Below, one piece after another: positions 1 to 9,900 of a DNA stretch of 64,000 bases. The DNA comes from Qipengyuania flava (GTDB lineage: Bacteria > Pseudomonadota > Alphaproteobacteria > Sphingomonadales > Sphingomonadaceae), in NCBI RefSeq assembly GCF_011762005.1, contig NZ_JAASQU010000003.1, positions 62,001-126,000 of the forward strand, given 5' to 3'. Position numbers and translations under genes: made by a program. Each line of letters begins with the position of its first letter. Positions within the stretch are counted from its first letter, which is position 1. The notes under the pieces were generated by a model. That model was given only the letters and a program-made list of their open reading frames with translations, did no database searches and had not been told where the DNA came from.

Positions 1-2
1 AG

Positions 3-974
3 ATCGGCGCCAACGGCCAGTATCTGCCCGGCGAGAGCTGGCTGGAAATCATCTTCAATCCCAGCTTCCCCTACCGGCTCGTGCACACGGTGATCGCCGC
101 CTATCTTACCACCGCTTTCGTGGTCGGCGGGGTCGGCGCATGGCACCTGCTGCGCGACCGGACGAATGCCCATGCGCGCAAGATGTTTTCCATGGCGATG
201 TGGATGGCCGCCATCGTCGCGCCGATCCAGATTTTCGCGGGCGACCTCCATGGCCTCAATACGCTGGAGCACCAGCCGCAGAAGGTCATGGCGATGGAAG
301 GACACTTCGACAGCCATCCCGACGGCGCGCCGCTTATCCTGTTCGGCATTCCGAACAGCGCGGAGAAGCGCGTCGATTACGCAATCGAGATCCCCAAGGC
401 TTCCTCGCTCATCCTGAAGCACGATCTGGACGCGCCGCTGGCAGGGCTCGACACGATCCCCGACGACGAGGAACCGCCGGTCGGCATCGTGTTCTGGTCG
501 TTCCGCATCATGGTCGGCATCGGTTTCGCCATGCTCGGACTTGGATTGTGGAGCCTGCTCGCGCGGGCGCGGCGCAGGCTTTACGACTGGCCGATGCTGC
601 ACCGTGCGGCGCTCGTTATGGCCCCGAGCGGTTTCGTGGCGGTGCTGGCAGGCTGGATCACCACCGAGGTCGGCCGCCAGCCCTATGTCATCTACAATTT
701 GCTGCGCACCGCCGATGCGGCGAGCCCGCTCGATGCGCCGGCAGTCGGGGCCTCGTTGCTGGCCTTCGTCGTGGTGTACTTCTTCGTCTTCGGAGCGGGC
801 GTCTGGTACATCCTGCACCTGATGCACAAACCGCCGCATGCCGGCGAAGTGGGTGTGAAGCGCGGCGACAAGGGCCCGATCCGGACTGCGGGCATCACGC
901 CCGGGCCATCGCAGAACCCGGGAGATCCCGACACGCTGCCGCGCAATCACGAGGAGGCGACCGATGGCCGTTAA
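3..974 (+). CDS. cydA: cytochrome bd-type quinol oxidase subunit I, 3' part (CIO-like)
   Basis: This is the C-terminal part of the haem-bearing, quinol-oxidising subunit of a cytochrome bd oxidase in the inner membrane. The frame is open from the first bases, so the 5' end lies outside the window. The fragment opens with NPSFPYRLVHT, typical of CydA, and later has GWITTEVGRQPY, which contains the conserved GW...EVGRQP motif. Hydrophobic segments follow, ending in a polar cytoplasmic tail. The stretch between the helices is short, with no long Q-loop insertion, which fits the CIO (cyanide-insensitive) subfamily; that subtype is inference from a partial protein. It overlaps cydB by 11 bases, so the two are co-translated. 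Confidence 0.95.
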   Translation: MGANGQYLPGESWLEIIFNPSFPYRLVHTVIAAYLTTAFVVGGVGAWHLLRDRTNAHARKMFSMAMWMAAIVAPIQIFAGDLHGLNTLEHQPQKVMAMEGHFDSHPDGAPLILFGIPNSAEKRVDYAIEIPKASSLILKHDLDAPLAGLDTIPDDEEPPVGIVFWSFRIMVGIGFAMLGLGLWSLLARARRRLYDWPMLHRAALVMAPSGFVAVLAGWITTEVGRQPYVIYNLLRTADAASPLDAPAVGASLLAFVVVYFFVFGAGVWYILHLMHKPPHAGEVGVKRGDKGPIRTAGITPGPSQNPGDPDTLPRNHEEATDGR

Positions 975-1971
975 TTTCGACCTCACTGTCATCTGGGCAT
1001 TCATCATCGCCTTCGCGGTCTTCGCCTACGTGGTGATGGACGGTTTCGACCTCGGCATCGGCATCCTCTTCCCGACCTTCGAGGTCGGGCCGGAACGCGA
1101 CCGCGCGATGAACTCGATCGCCCCCGTGTGGGACGGGAACGAAACGTGGCTGGTGCTGGGTGGCGGCGGCCTGTTCGCGGCATTCCCGCTGGCCTATGCG
1201 GTGGTGCTGCCCGCGACCTATCCGCTGATCATCGCGATGCTGCTGGGCCTCGTGTTCCGCGGCGTGGCCTTCGAATATCGCTGGCGCGATCCCGACCACC
1301 GGCGGCTGTGGGACGCGGCCTTCACCGGCGGCAGCCTCGTGGCGGCGATGGCACAGGGCATGACGCTGGGCGCGCTGCTGCAGGGTATCGAGGTGGTCGA
1401 TCGCGCTTATGCGGGAAGCTGGTTCGACTGGCTCACTCCCTATACGCTGCTGACAGGGCTCGGAACCGTTGCTGGCTATGCCCTGCTCGGCGCGACCTGG
1501 CTGGTGTGGAAGCTCGACGGACCCAGCCAGCATCATGCGCGGCAACTGGCCAAACGTGCCGCATGGGCTACTTTGGTACTGATGGGCGGTGTAAGCCTGT
1601 ACAATCTCGGCTTGCGCCCGGAATATGCCGTGCGCTGGCTGACTGCGCCGGAAATCTATTTCGTCGCGCCCGTCCCCGTCCTTACCGGCGTGGTCGCGAT
1701 CATGCTGCTGCGCTCGCTATCGGTCGAACGGCACAGCAAGCCGTTCTGGCTGAGCCTCGCGCTGTTCTTCTTCGGAATGGCCGGACTTGGCGTGACCATG
1801 TGGCCCTTCGTCGTGCCTCCGGGACTGACGATCTGGGATGCCGCAGCGCCCGAACGCAGCCAGGTGTTCATGCTGGTCGGAGTTGCAATAACGATGCCGC
1901 TGATCATCGCCTACACAGCCTGGGCCTATTGGGTGTTTCGCGGCAAGGTTGCCGATGAAGGTTACCACTGA
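964..1971 (+). CDS. cydB: cytochrome bd-type quinol oxidase subunit II
   Basis: Membrane subunit that forms the bd oxidase heterodimer with CydA. The 335-residue protein starts within the end of cydA and has the usual CydB N-terminus: a hydrophobic helix, then VMDGFDLGIGIL, then WDGNETWLVLGGG and an FRGVAFEYRWR segment. About eight to nine hydrophobic segments run to the C-terminus. Length matches the family. The stop codon overlaps the start of the next small gene (TGATG), so the three genes form one translationally coupled operon. Confidence 0.96.
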   Translation: MAVNFDLTVIWAFIIAFAVFAYVVMDGFDLGIGILFPTFEVGPERDRAMNSIAPVWDGNETWLVLGGGGLFAAFPLAYAVVLPATYPLIIAMLLGLVFRGVAFEYRWRDPDHRRLWDAAFTGGSLVAAMAQGMTLGALLQGIEVVDRAYAGSWFDWLTPYTLLTGLGTVAGYALLGATWLVWKLDGPSQHHARQLAKRAAWATLVLMGGVSLYNLGLRPEYAVRWLTAPEIYFVAPVPVLTGVVAIMLLRSLSVERHSKPFWLSLALFFFGMAGLGVTMWPFVVPPGLTIWDAAAPERSQVFMLVGVAITMPLIIAYTAWAYWVFRGKVADEGYH

Positions 1972-2093
1972 TGGCTGCACCCGACGAACGCCCGCTGTGG
2001 CAGCGCTTGGGCTGGATGGCCGCGATCTGGCTGGGCAGCGTGACACTGCTCGGCGCCGTGGCCTTCGTAATCAGGACTTGGCTGAAGGTCTGA
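1971..2093 (+). CDS. DUF2474-type small membrane subunit of the bd oxidase operon
   Basis: A 40-residue protein whose ATG shares one base with the cydB stop. It begins MAAPDERPLWQRLGWM, has one hydrophobic helix (about residues 16-33) and ends RTWLKV. Position, size and the W-Q-R-L-GW pattern match the DUF2474 family found after CIO-type cydAB. By analogy with CydX, which stabilises E. coli cytochrome bd-I, it is probably a third subunit; that role is inference. After it there is about 300 bp without a gene. Confidence 0.8.
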   Translation: MAAPDERPLWQRLGWMAAIWLGSVTLLGAVAFVIRTWLKV

Positions 2094-2347
2094 CGGGCAC
2101 GACCCGTAGCCCCAAACCTGCCTCCATGGACAAATCGAAGACGCGAGCCCTCGTGCTCTTCGCCGGGCACCGAGCTCGCGGCTGCGCGCTGGCTCGAATA
2201 GATCGGCTTATCGGAAGATAAGATCAGGGATTTGTTAACCATGAGAACATGGATTGGACTGGTCTTTGCCCCAAGAATCCTTGGTTAACTTGCACTAACC
2301 CGACCGATAGGAGTATTTCGATAGCACTGTTATAAGGTCTTTTACAT

Positions 2348-2369
2348 ACTCCGCCTAATCGGGCGGAGT
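2348..2369 (+). promoter_or_regulatory. hairpin in the leader of the PilZ gene (gene-free stretch 2094-2394)
   Basis: The 301-bp gap between the DUF2474 gene and the PilZ gene holds one clear structure: a perfect 8-bp inverted repeat ACTCCGCC / GGCGGAGT with a 6-base loop, ending about 25 bp before the PilZ start codon. No T-run follows, so a terminator is unlikely. It could be a leader hairpin or an operator. The rest of the gap is lower in GC and probably holds the promoter, but I could not fix -35 and -10 boxes. Confidence 0.3.
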
Positions 2370-2394
2370 TCGTCAAAGCCTCCGGAGACCCCCC

Positions 2395-2970
2395 ATGGAG
2401 CGCATTCCGCAACCCGCCCCCGATTTCGACCAGGATCGTCGTCGTGTCGATCGCGCCATTCGCACGTTCCGCGCGGCCTGCATCGAGATCGACGGCAAGG
2501 CCTTTACGGTTACGATGAAGGACTTCTCCCGCCACGGCTGCGGCTTTGACGGAAAAGTGCCCATTTCCCGCGGCGATACGGTGCGCTATCGCTGGGGCAA
2601 CCGTCCCTTCGTTATCGCCAATGTCATGTGGGTCGATGGCACCCGCTTCGGGCTCGAGAACGAGCGCCCCTACGATCCGGGCAGCGAGCGTGGTTTTCCC
2701 TATCGAGCCGTGCGAATACCGTTCGAGCAGGAAGCCGCTATCTATATTGCCGGACGCAGCATCGAAGGCAGCGCGATCAATATCGCGCAAAAAGGCCTCT
2801 GCGTATCGGTGACCGAGCGCGTGCCACCGGGCAATTTGTCGACGATCGAAATCGGCGGCAAGGTATTCGAGAACACCACACTGCGCTGGACCAAGGGCGC
2901 TCAGGCGGGCTTCGCGCTCAACAAGCCGATGTCGATTCCCGACCTCGCCAAATTCACCAACGACGCCTAG
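2395..2970 (+). CDS. tandem PilZ-domain protein
   Basis: A 191-residue soluble protein with two PilZ-like halves. The first (about residues 14-95) has the c-di-GMP-binding signature: an RRVDR arginine motif and DFSRHGCGF, matching D/NxSxxG. The second (about 100-185) has NIAQKGLCV in place of the second motif and a poorer arginine motif (RAVR), so only the first half may bind nucleotide. PilZ proteins transmit c-di-GMP signals by protein contacts; the partner cannot be told from the sequence. A diguanylate cyclase occurs later in the window (29,361-31,085). The ATG follows a C-rich run with weak ribosome-binding sequence. Confidence 0.85.
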   Translation: MERIPQPAPDFDQDRRRVDRAIRTFRAACIEIDGKAFTVTMKDFSRHGCGFDGKVPISRGDTVRYRWGNRPFVIANVMWVDGTRFGLENERPYDPGSERGFPYRAVRIPFEQEAAIYIAGRSIEGSAINIAQKGLCVSVTERVPPGNLSTIEIGGKVFENTTLRWTKGAQAGFALNKPMSIPDLAKFTNDA

Positions 2971-3235
2971 CCAACAATTCTTGCCCCGCGGCGCGCTGCA
3001 TTTGTCGTTCGCCTTCCCAACTGATTGGCGTGCAATAACCGCAGCGCCAATTGCCGCGCTATTCGCACTTTATCGGCGCCCCTCCGCGTTGCGTTCCGCA
3101 ATTGTTAATGATACTTACGGCATGTCCCGAGTAAGAACGGGGGCAGCGATCAGCTTTCGGGGCGCAAAGGTGTGCGGCCTGCCCTTTTCGAGACGAGGAT
3201 CTTGCGTCCGACTTCGTTCAGCAGGGGAGGATCGA

Positions 3236-3907
3236 TTGACTGCCGAGAACCATCAGGATTTTGCCGAAGCGAAGACTGCGCCACAGGTTGCCATCGTCGA
3301 TGACGAGAGCGGAGTAAGGCAAACACTGGTGCGCGGGCTCGAGCGTCACGGCTTCCTATGTCGGCCGTTTCGCAGCGGGGTCGATTTCCTCGACAGCCTC
3401 GAATTCGAAATGCCCGATTGCGTCGTCCTCGACCTGAGGATGCCCGATCTCGACGGGATGGAAGTCCTAAACCGCATACCCGCCGAAGCGCAGGGTATCC
3501 CGATCATCTTGCTGACCTCGCATGGCGAGATCAGCCTGGCGGTCGAAGCGATGCAGAACGGCGCGGTCGATTTCGTCGAGAAGCCCGTGTCGATCAAGGA
3601 ATTTGCCAAGAAGATCGGAGGTCATATCGATCAGTCGGTCGAACGTCGCCGCCAGATCGAGGAAATTCGCGAATGCCGCACGCTGATAGACCGGCTTACC
3701 CAGCGCGAACGCGAGATTGCCGACCAGATCGTGTTCGGTAGCAGCAACAAGGAAATTGCACGCGTGCTGGATATCAGCCCGCGCACGGTCGAAGTCCATC
3801 GCGCCAATATCTTCCGCAAGTTGGAAGTTCGCAATGCGGTCGAATTCGCACTGACTTTCGAAAAAGCGAAGTTCGCGGACGAAGGGGCAACTTCCACCGC
3901 CGCCTGA
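3236..3907 (+). CDS. FixJ/NarL-type two-component response regulator
   Basis: Receiver domain followed by a LuxR-type DNA-binding domain. The receiver (about residues 15-125) has VAIVDDES, the phospho-acceptor in CVVLDLRMPDLDG, LLTSHG, and the lysine in FVEKPVS. The LuxR helix-turn-helix has LTQREREIADQI and NKEIARVLDISPRTVEVH. I chose TTG at 3236 because AGGGGAGG lies six bases upstream and the receiver begins just after it; the frame stays open further upstream, but that part looks non-coding. It is convergent with the LOV histidine kinase, leaving only 3 bases between the stops, so that kinase is the obvious candidate partner (inference). Confidence 0.9.
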   Translation: MTAENHQDFAEAKTAPQVAIVDDESGVRQTLVRGLERHGFLCRPFRSGVDFLDSLEFEMPDCVVLDLRMPDLDGMEVLNRIPAEAQGIPIILLTSHGEISLAVEAMQNGAVDFVEKPVSIKEFAKKIGGHIDQSVERRRQIEEIRECRTLIDRLTQREREIADQIVFGSSNKEIARVLDISPRTVEVHRANIFRKLEVRNAVEFALTFEKAKFADEGATSTAA

Positions 3908-3910
3908 GCG

Positions 3911-6586
3911 TTACTCCTGCAGGATTTCGGCCAGGCACTCGCCCAGTTCGCGGCGCGAAAAAGGCTTGGGCAACCATGCGAACTCGCGCTGCTCGATCTT
4001 CTCGCGCAGCATCGGTTCGTTCGCCGAACCCGATGTAACCAAAACCTTCAGAGCGGGAAAACGTTCGCGCGCGGCCTGCGCCAGATCGAGCCCGTTCATA
4101 TCGCCTGCAAGCGAAACTTCGGTGAACAGCAACGTGATACCCGGATCGTGCTCGAGCCGATCGAGCGCAGCCTTCGCATCCTTCGCCATGATCGCGGCAT
4201 ATCCTTCGGTTTCGAGAATGCGTTCGACATAGCGGCGGATGTGCTCATCGTTTTCAAGCATCAGCACCCTCGCCCTGTCGCTCGCCGGCAAGGCCGTTTC
4301 CGCGGGCTCGGTGCCCTCTGACGCTGGAACGGACTGCCGCGACTGCGGCAGGTAGATATCGATCCGTGTGCCTTCACCCGGCGTGCTGTCGATGAAGACA
4401 TGTCCCCCGGATTGCTTGGCGAAGCCGAAGACCATGCTGAGACCCAGCCCGGTTCCGTCGCCGATCGGCTTGGTGGTGAAGAATGGCTCGAACACGCGCG
4501 AAGCCACTTCCGGCTCCATTCCGGTGCCGGTGTCGGCCAGCGAGATCACCACATATTCGCCCGGATCGAGAATGCCATCGAGCCGACCCGCTTCGACCGA
4601 AGTTGCGCGTGCCTCGAGCGATACCTTGCCGCCGTCCGGCATGGCATCTCGCGCATTGACCGCAAGGTTGACCAGCGCATTGTCGAACTGGCTCGGATCG
4701 ACTTCCGCATTGAGCGGTGTGTCGGCGATGTCGAGTTCGAGCGTGATGTTCTCGGCCAACGCATGCCGGATGAGCTTGGCAGCCTGCGTTATGCGATTGC
4801 GAATATCCAGGCATTGCGGTGCCAACGGTTGCTGGCGCGCGAAGGACAGCAGCCGGCTGGTCAGTTCGGCGCCGTTGCGCGCGGCGTTCTGGATCAATTC
4901 GAGCAGTTCGCGCACGTCGGCACGCGGTTGCTCTTCCAGCAGCATTTCGGTGTTGCCCATGATGATCATGAGCATGTTGTTGAAATCGTGCGCTACGCCG
5001 CCGGTAAGCTTACCCAGCGCCTCGAGCGACTGGTTCTCGCGAATGTAGTCCTCGAGACGGCGGCTCTCGGTGATATCACGCACCGCTCCCACCACGCGGC
5101 TCGCGCGCCCGTCGCTGGACCGGATAATCGCCGCCCGGTCCTCCACCAACAGTGCTGATCCATCGGCGCGTTCGATGCGGTATTCCTCCTGCCAGCGGTC
5201 GACCGTCCCCTCGAGCGCGTCGCAGAAGCTCGCCACCACGCGCTGGCGGTCTTCGGGGACGATGAAGTCGTGCCATATCCCGCCTGAATAGGGTGCAAGT
5301 GAAGGATCGAGCCCCAGACGCTCGACCCCGTCGCCCGCGCGCCACAACAAATCGGTCCGCGGGTCGAGTTCCCACAACATGTCGCTCGACAGTTCGGCGA
5401 CGATCCGCAGCCGTTCCTCGGAGGCCGCGAGCCGCTCCTCCTTGCGGCGCAGTTCGGTGAGGTCGCGGGTCGATCCGACGATGCGAAAGGGTTCGCCTGC
5501 TGCATCGTAATGGATCATGAATTCGGTCTGCGCGACACCCACGCCGCCGCTCGGCCTGAGGTAACGGAACTCGCGCGCAACGCGTTCCTCGCGCCGCTCG
5601 ATCGCCCCCATCAGCGCTGCGGAATAATCCTCGCGGTCCTCCTCGATCACGAATTCGAAGGATTCGACGAGCGTCAACCTGGACGGCGGCTCCGATCCGA
5701 ACACGGCGAGGAAGTTCTCGTTTCCCCAGAACTCACCGGTAATGAGATTCATGTCGAACACGAGGCTGTTGGTCGCGCGCGAAGCGAGTTCGAACCGTTC
5801 GCGCCCACGCTGCGCTTCCACCTTGTAGTGCCGCTGGTGAGTGATGTCGGTGAACGTCACCACGATGGCGGTGATTTCGCCGCCGAAGCCGAATATGGGG
5901 AAGGCATTGCAATTGAGCCACCGGATACTGGGTATGTCGGCAGGCTTGAGCCCCACGGTCATCCTGCGGACCGGGCGGCGCGTGGCGGCGACGCGGCGCG
6001 CGGGAAGTTCTTCGATCGGCATCGGCTCGCCATCCTCGCGCAGATAGCCGAGGTTGCGGATATTCTCCGCCGTTGCTTCCGCGGAAGAGGAAAGCCCCAG
6101 GAGCCGGCGCGCTTCCGGATTGACGCGCTCGGTCCTGCCGTCGGGTGCATGCACCACGACCCCTGCGCCGATATTCTCGAAGATCATCCGGAATTGTTCT
6201 TCGAGCTGGATGTTGCGCTGCCGCTGGACCTTGCGCTCGGTGATATCGCGGGTGATCCCGACAAAGCCGATCAGGCGCCCAAACTTGCTCCGTTGCGGTG
6301 TGATCGACAGGCTGTTCCAGAACGGCTTGCCGTCCTTGCGGTAGTTGAGGATCTCGCCCTCGAACGGCTGCCCTGCGGCGAGCGCCTTGCGTATGCGAAC
6401 CCGCGTTTCGGGATCGGTATCGGGGCCCTGCAGAAAACGGCAGTTGCGTCCCACGATCTCGGAGCGGTCATAGCCGGTCAGCTCGCAGAACGAGCCGTTG
6501 GCATAGGTGATCAACTGCTCCGCATCGGAGAAGATCACGCCGTGGCCGATGGCCTCAATCACCTCGCGGCGAAACAATTTTTCCAT
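3911..6586 (-). CDS. LOV/PAS hybrid histidine kinase with degenerate receiver
   Basis: 891 residues, no clear membrane segment. Order: LOV (about 1-118), three PAS domains (125-250, 258-380, 390-510), dimerisation domain with phospho-acceptor His533 (GGVAHDFNN), HATPase (N box LVNLAVNARDAM, then LADTGTGM and GTGLGLSM), C-terminal receiver (772-888). The LOV domain has GRNCRFLQ with adduct cysteine Cys49 and flavin-contacting Asn81 and Asn91, so blue-light sensing through FMN is likely. Two oddities: the LOV Gln expected near residue 112 is Thr (FVGITRD), and the receiver has Glu823 (LLFTEVSLAGD) where the Asp acceptor should be. The receiver therefore probably cannot be phosphorylated normally. 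Comparable LOV kinases are known in Erythrobacter litoralis. Confidence 0.92.
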   Translation of the reverse strand: MEKLFRREVIEAIGHGVIFSDAEQLITYANGSFCELTGYDRSEIVGRNCRFLQGPDTDPETRVRIRKALAAGQPFEGEILNYRKDGKPFWNSLSITPQRSKFGRLIGFVGITRDITERKVQRQRNIQLEEQFRMIFENIGAGVVVHAPDGRTERVNPEARRLLGLSSSAEATAENIRNLGYLREDGEPMPIEELPARRVAATRRPVRRMTVGLKPADIPSIRWLNCNAFPIFGFGGEITAIVVTFTDITHQRHYKVEAQRGRERFELASRATNSLVFDMNLITGEFWGNENFLAVFGSEPPSRLTLVESFEFVIEEDREDYSAALMGAIERREERVAREFRYLRPSGGVGVAQTEFMIHYDAAGEPFRIVGSTRDLTELRRKEERLAASEERLRIVAELSSDMLWELDPRTDLLWRAGDGVERLGLDPSLAPYSGGIWHDFIVPEDRQRVVASFCDALEGTVDRWQEEYRIERADGSALLVEDRAAIIRSSDGRASRVVGAVRDITESRRLEDYIRENQSLEALGKLTGGVAHDFNNMLMIIMGNTEMLLEEQPRADVRELLELIQNAARNGAELTSRLLSFARQQPLAPQCLDIRNRITQAAKLIRHALAENITLELDIADTPLNAEVDPSQFDNALVNLAVNARDAMPDGGKVSLEARATSVEAGRLDGILDPGEYVVISLADTGTGMEPEVASRVFEPFFTTKPIGDGTGLGLSMVFGFAKQSGGHVFIDSTPGEGTRIDIYLPQSRQSVPASEGTEPAETALPASDRARVLMLENDEHIRRYVERILETEGYAAIMAKDAKAALDRLEHDPGITLLFTEVSLAGDMNGLDLAQAARERFPALKVLVTSGSANEPMLREKIEQREFAWLPKPFSRRELGECLAEILQE

Positions 6587-6997
6587 AGCCAGCCGAACTC
6601 CCGGACCCGCGGGATAGCTCAGCCGCGCCGCTTACGCCAGTTTACGCGCTCCGATACCATGCGTCCTGCGCTTGTCACGGAAGCCGCCCTGCAGATCGAC
6701 CACTGTTTCGCCGCGATGGATGATGGTGCAGGCCGCGGCTACGGGTTCGAAACCGCAGCGACCGTACCGCGTGCCCATGGCGTATCGATAGCTTGCACGA
6801 CCGGCGCTCCTTGCCCGGCAACAGCAGTCTGCGACATGGTGATCCCGCGTGTCGTGCGGGCAGACCCCCTCCGCCCTGCGGCACCTGCCTACCGCACATA
6901 AGGCAACGTCCCCTTTGGGGGAATTGCGAAGGCTACGGGCACCGGTTCGACGCAGGCGGTTTGAATTTCCGGCAAACGCATGCGAGTGGCGGCGGAC
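6587..6997. other. gene-free stretch with a possible short gene remnant
   Basis: About 400 bp between the divergent kinase and oxoprolinase genes, presumably holding both promoters. On the minus strand 6632-6778 can be read as 48 residues containing FEPVAAACTIIHRGETVVDL and GGF, which faintly resembles the N-terminus of beta-lactamase-family serine hydrolases. It is too short to be such an enzyme and may be chance or a remnant. GTCCCCTTTGGGGGAA near 6909-6924 is a small hairpin. I see no tRNA or other RNA gene. Confidence 0.3.
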
Positions 6998-9900
6998 ATG
7001 AGCGACGAGACAAACCAGCGCGCATGGCGCTTCGCGGTCGATCGCGGCGGGACCTTCACCGATGTCGTGGCAGTAACGCCCGACGGGCAGTTGGTGACCG
7101 ACAAGCTGCTGTCGGAAAACCCCGGCCACTACGACGATGCCGCCAGCGAAGCGGTACGGCGCCTGATGGCGAAGCACGGAGCGGGGCCGGTGGCGGAGCT
7201 GCGCATCGGCACCACCGTGGCCACCAATGCGCTGCTCGAACGCAAAGGCGAACGGCTGGCTTTGGCGATTACGCGGGGATTCGGCGACGCGCTGCGGATC
7301 GGCAACCAGGCGCGGCCCGATATCTTCGCACGGCATATCGTCCTGCCCGAACAATTGCCCGCAGAGGTGGTCGAGATCGACGAGCGGGTCGGCGCCGATG
7401 GCACGGTGCTGCAACCGCTCGACGAGGCCGACGCACGTGCGACGTTCGCCAGGCTGCGCAAGGACGGGTTCGATGCGCTGGCAATCGTGCTGGTGCATGG
7501 GTGGAAGTATCGCGATCACGAGATGCGATTGGCCATGCTCGCACGCGACGCGGGTTTCGCGCAGGTCAGCGTCAGCCACGAAGTTGCACCGCTGATCCGG
7601 CTCGTCCCGCGCGGCGATACCAGCGTGGTCGATGCCTATCTCTCGCCCGTCCTACGGAGCTATACAGACACGCTGCAGGCCGGCCTTCCCGAAACCGAAA
7701 GCCTGCGCTTCATGCAGTCGAACGGCGGGCTTGCCGAAGTCGGCGCCTTCCGCGGGAAGGATGCGATCCTTTCGGGTCCTGCTGGCGGCGTCGTGGGCAT
7801 GGTCGCGGCAAGCGAACCTCTGGGACACAACCGCCTGATCGGTTTCGATATGGGCGGCACCAGCACCGACGTGGCGCACTATGCGGGCGACTACGAACTC
7901 ACCGGAAACAGCGTGGTGGCCGGGGTGCGCGTGGCGGCCCCGATGATGCAGATCCACACCGTCGCGGCAGGTGGCGGGTCGATCTGCCGCTACGACGCCG
8001 GGCGATTCCGCGTCGGCCCCGAAAGCGCCGGAGCGGACCCGGGACCCGCCTGCTACCGCAAGGGTGGCCCGCTCACGGTGACTGACTGCAACCTGTTTCT
8101 CGGCCGGATCGATCCGGCATTCTTTCCCAGCGTTTTCGGCCCTGGTGGAGACCAGCCGCTCGATCGCGATGCATCGCGCACGCGGCTTGCCGAAATCGCC
8201 GCCGCGTTGCCGGAGGAGCGCTCGCTCGAAGAGATTGCGGAAGGCTTCCTCGCCATCGCCGTCGACAGCATGGCCAATGCGATCCGCAAGATCAGCGTGG
8301 CTCGTGGGCACGATGTGACTAGCTATGCACTGGCCTGCTTTGGTGGCGCGGGCGGTCAGCACGCCTGCCGCGTAGCCGATGCACTGGGTATGGAAACCGT
8401 GCTGGTCCACCCGCTGGCAGGCATTCTGTCCGCTTATGGCATCGGCCTTTCCCCGGTAAAAGCGATCCGCGAAGTCAGTCTCGTCCGTCCGCTCGACGAG
8501 GGATTTGCTACCGAGCTCGGCGCATTGGAGGAAGAGGCGCGAACCGCGCTTGCCCAACAGGGCATCGCTCCCGACGTGGTGACTATCGAAAGCCGTGCGC
8601 GGCTGCGTTTTGCGGGTAGCGACAGCGTCATCGCAGTGACCTGCTCTCCCGACGGCGAAATGGACCGCACGTTCCGCATGCTGCATCGGCGCCAGTTCGG
8701 CTATTCGGACGATACCGCGCCGATCATTGTCGAAGCGCTCAGCGTCGAAGCGAGCGGCACTTCGGGCGGGCTCGGAGAGGCGCGCGCCGAACCTATCCCT
8801 GTGCGGGGCGAAGCGGAGGGTGGCTGGCCGACGGTAGAGCGCGCAAGCCTGTCGCTCGGGGAAAGCGTTGCGGGCCCGGTGCTGGTCATCGACCCGGCTT
8901 CGACCACGGTTGTCGAGCGTGGCTGGGAGGCTCGGCTGGCCGAGGAAGGCAGCCTGGTGTTGACGCGGTGCGAAGCGCTGGCGCGCGACCGCGCCGCCGG
9001 GACCGAGGCCGACCCGGTGCGGCTGGAGATATTCAACAACCTCTTCATGGCCATCGCCGAGGAAATGGGCGTCGTGCTCCAGTCGACCGCCACTTCGGTC
9101 AACATCAAGGAACGGCTCGACTTCTCCTGCGCGCTGTTCGATGCCGGTGGCGAACTGATCGCCAATGCCCCGCATATCCCGGTGCATCTCGGCAGCATGG
9201 GAGACAGCATTGCGCGTGTCATCGAGGCGCGCGGCCAGGCGCGCGACGGGCGGGGTTTCCGTCGCGGAGACGCCTACATGCTCAACGATCCCTATCGCGG
9301 CGGGACGCACCTGCCCGACATCACGGTAATCGTCCCTGTCTTCTACTCCGAGGACGGGAACGAGCCCGACGCCTTCGTCGCCGCGCGCGGGCACCATTCC
9401 GATGTGGGCGGGATCGCGCCCGGATCGATGCCACCCGAAAGCCGCACGATCGAAGAAGAAGGCGTTCTGATCGACAATGCGCTGCTCGTCGACGCGGGCC
9501 GCTTTCTCGAAACCGAGATCCGCGAGCTGCTAGCCTCCGCGCGCTTCCCCGCGCGCAACCCCGATCGCAACATCTCCGACCTTCGCGCACAGCTTGCCGC
9601 GTGCACGCGCGGGATGGAACTGCTGCATGGCGCGGCACGCGATCAGGGCGCAGATGTCGTCAGTGCCTACATGGCGCACGTGCTGGCTAATGCCGAAGAG
9701 AGCGTGCGCGGGCTGCTCGACCGGCTGAGCGACGGCGAATTCGCCTATGCGATGGACAATGGCGCAGTGGTCAGGACCGCAATCCGGATCGACCACGCCA
9801 ATCGTTCGGCCGTGTTCGATTTTACCGGCACCAGCGACCAGCTGCCAGACAATTTCAATGCGCCGAAATCGATCACCCGCGCCGCGGCACTGTATGTCGT

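Noticed and set aside
5510..6901. 463-codon plus-strand frame opposite the LOV kinase
   Set aside because: Composition rich in Arg, Ala, Asp, His without domains; the minus strand holds a complete multi-domain kinase.
7652..9397. Long open frame opposite the oxoprolinase gene
   Set aside because: Antisense shadow of a GC-rich gene; no recognisable protein motif, whereas the plus strand is a clear HyuA-HyuB.
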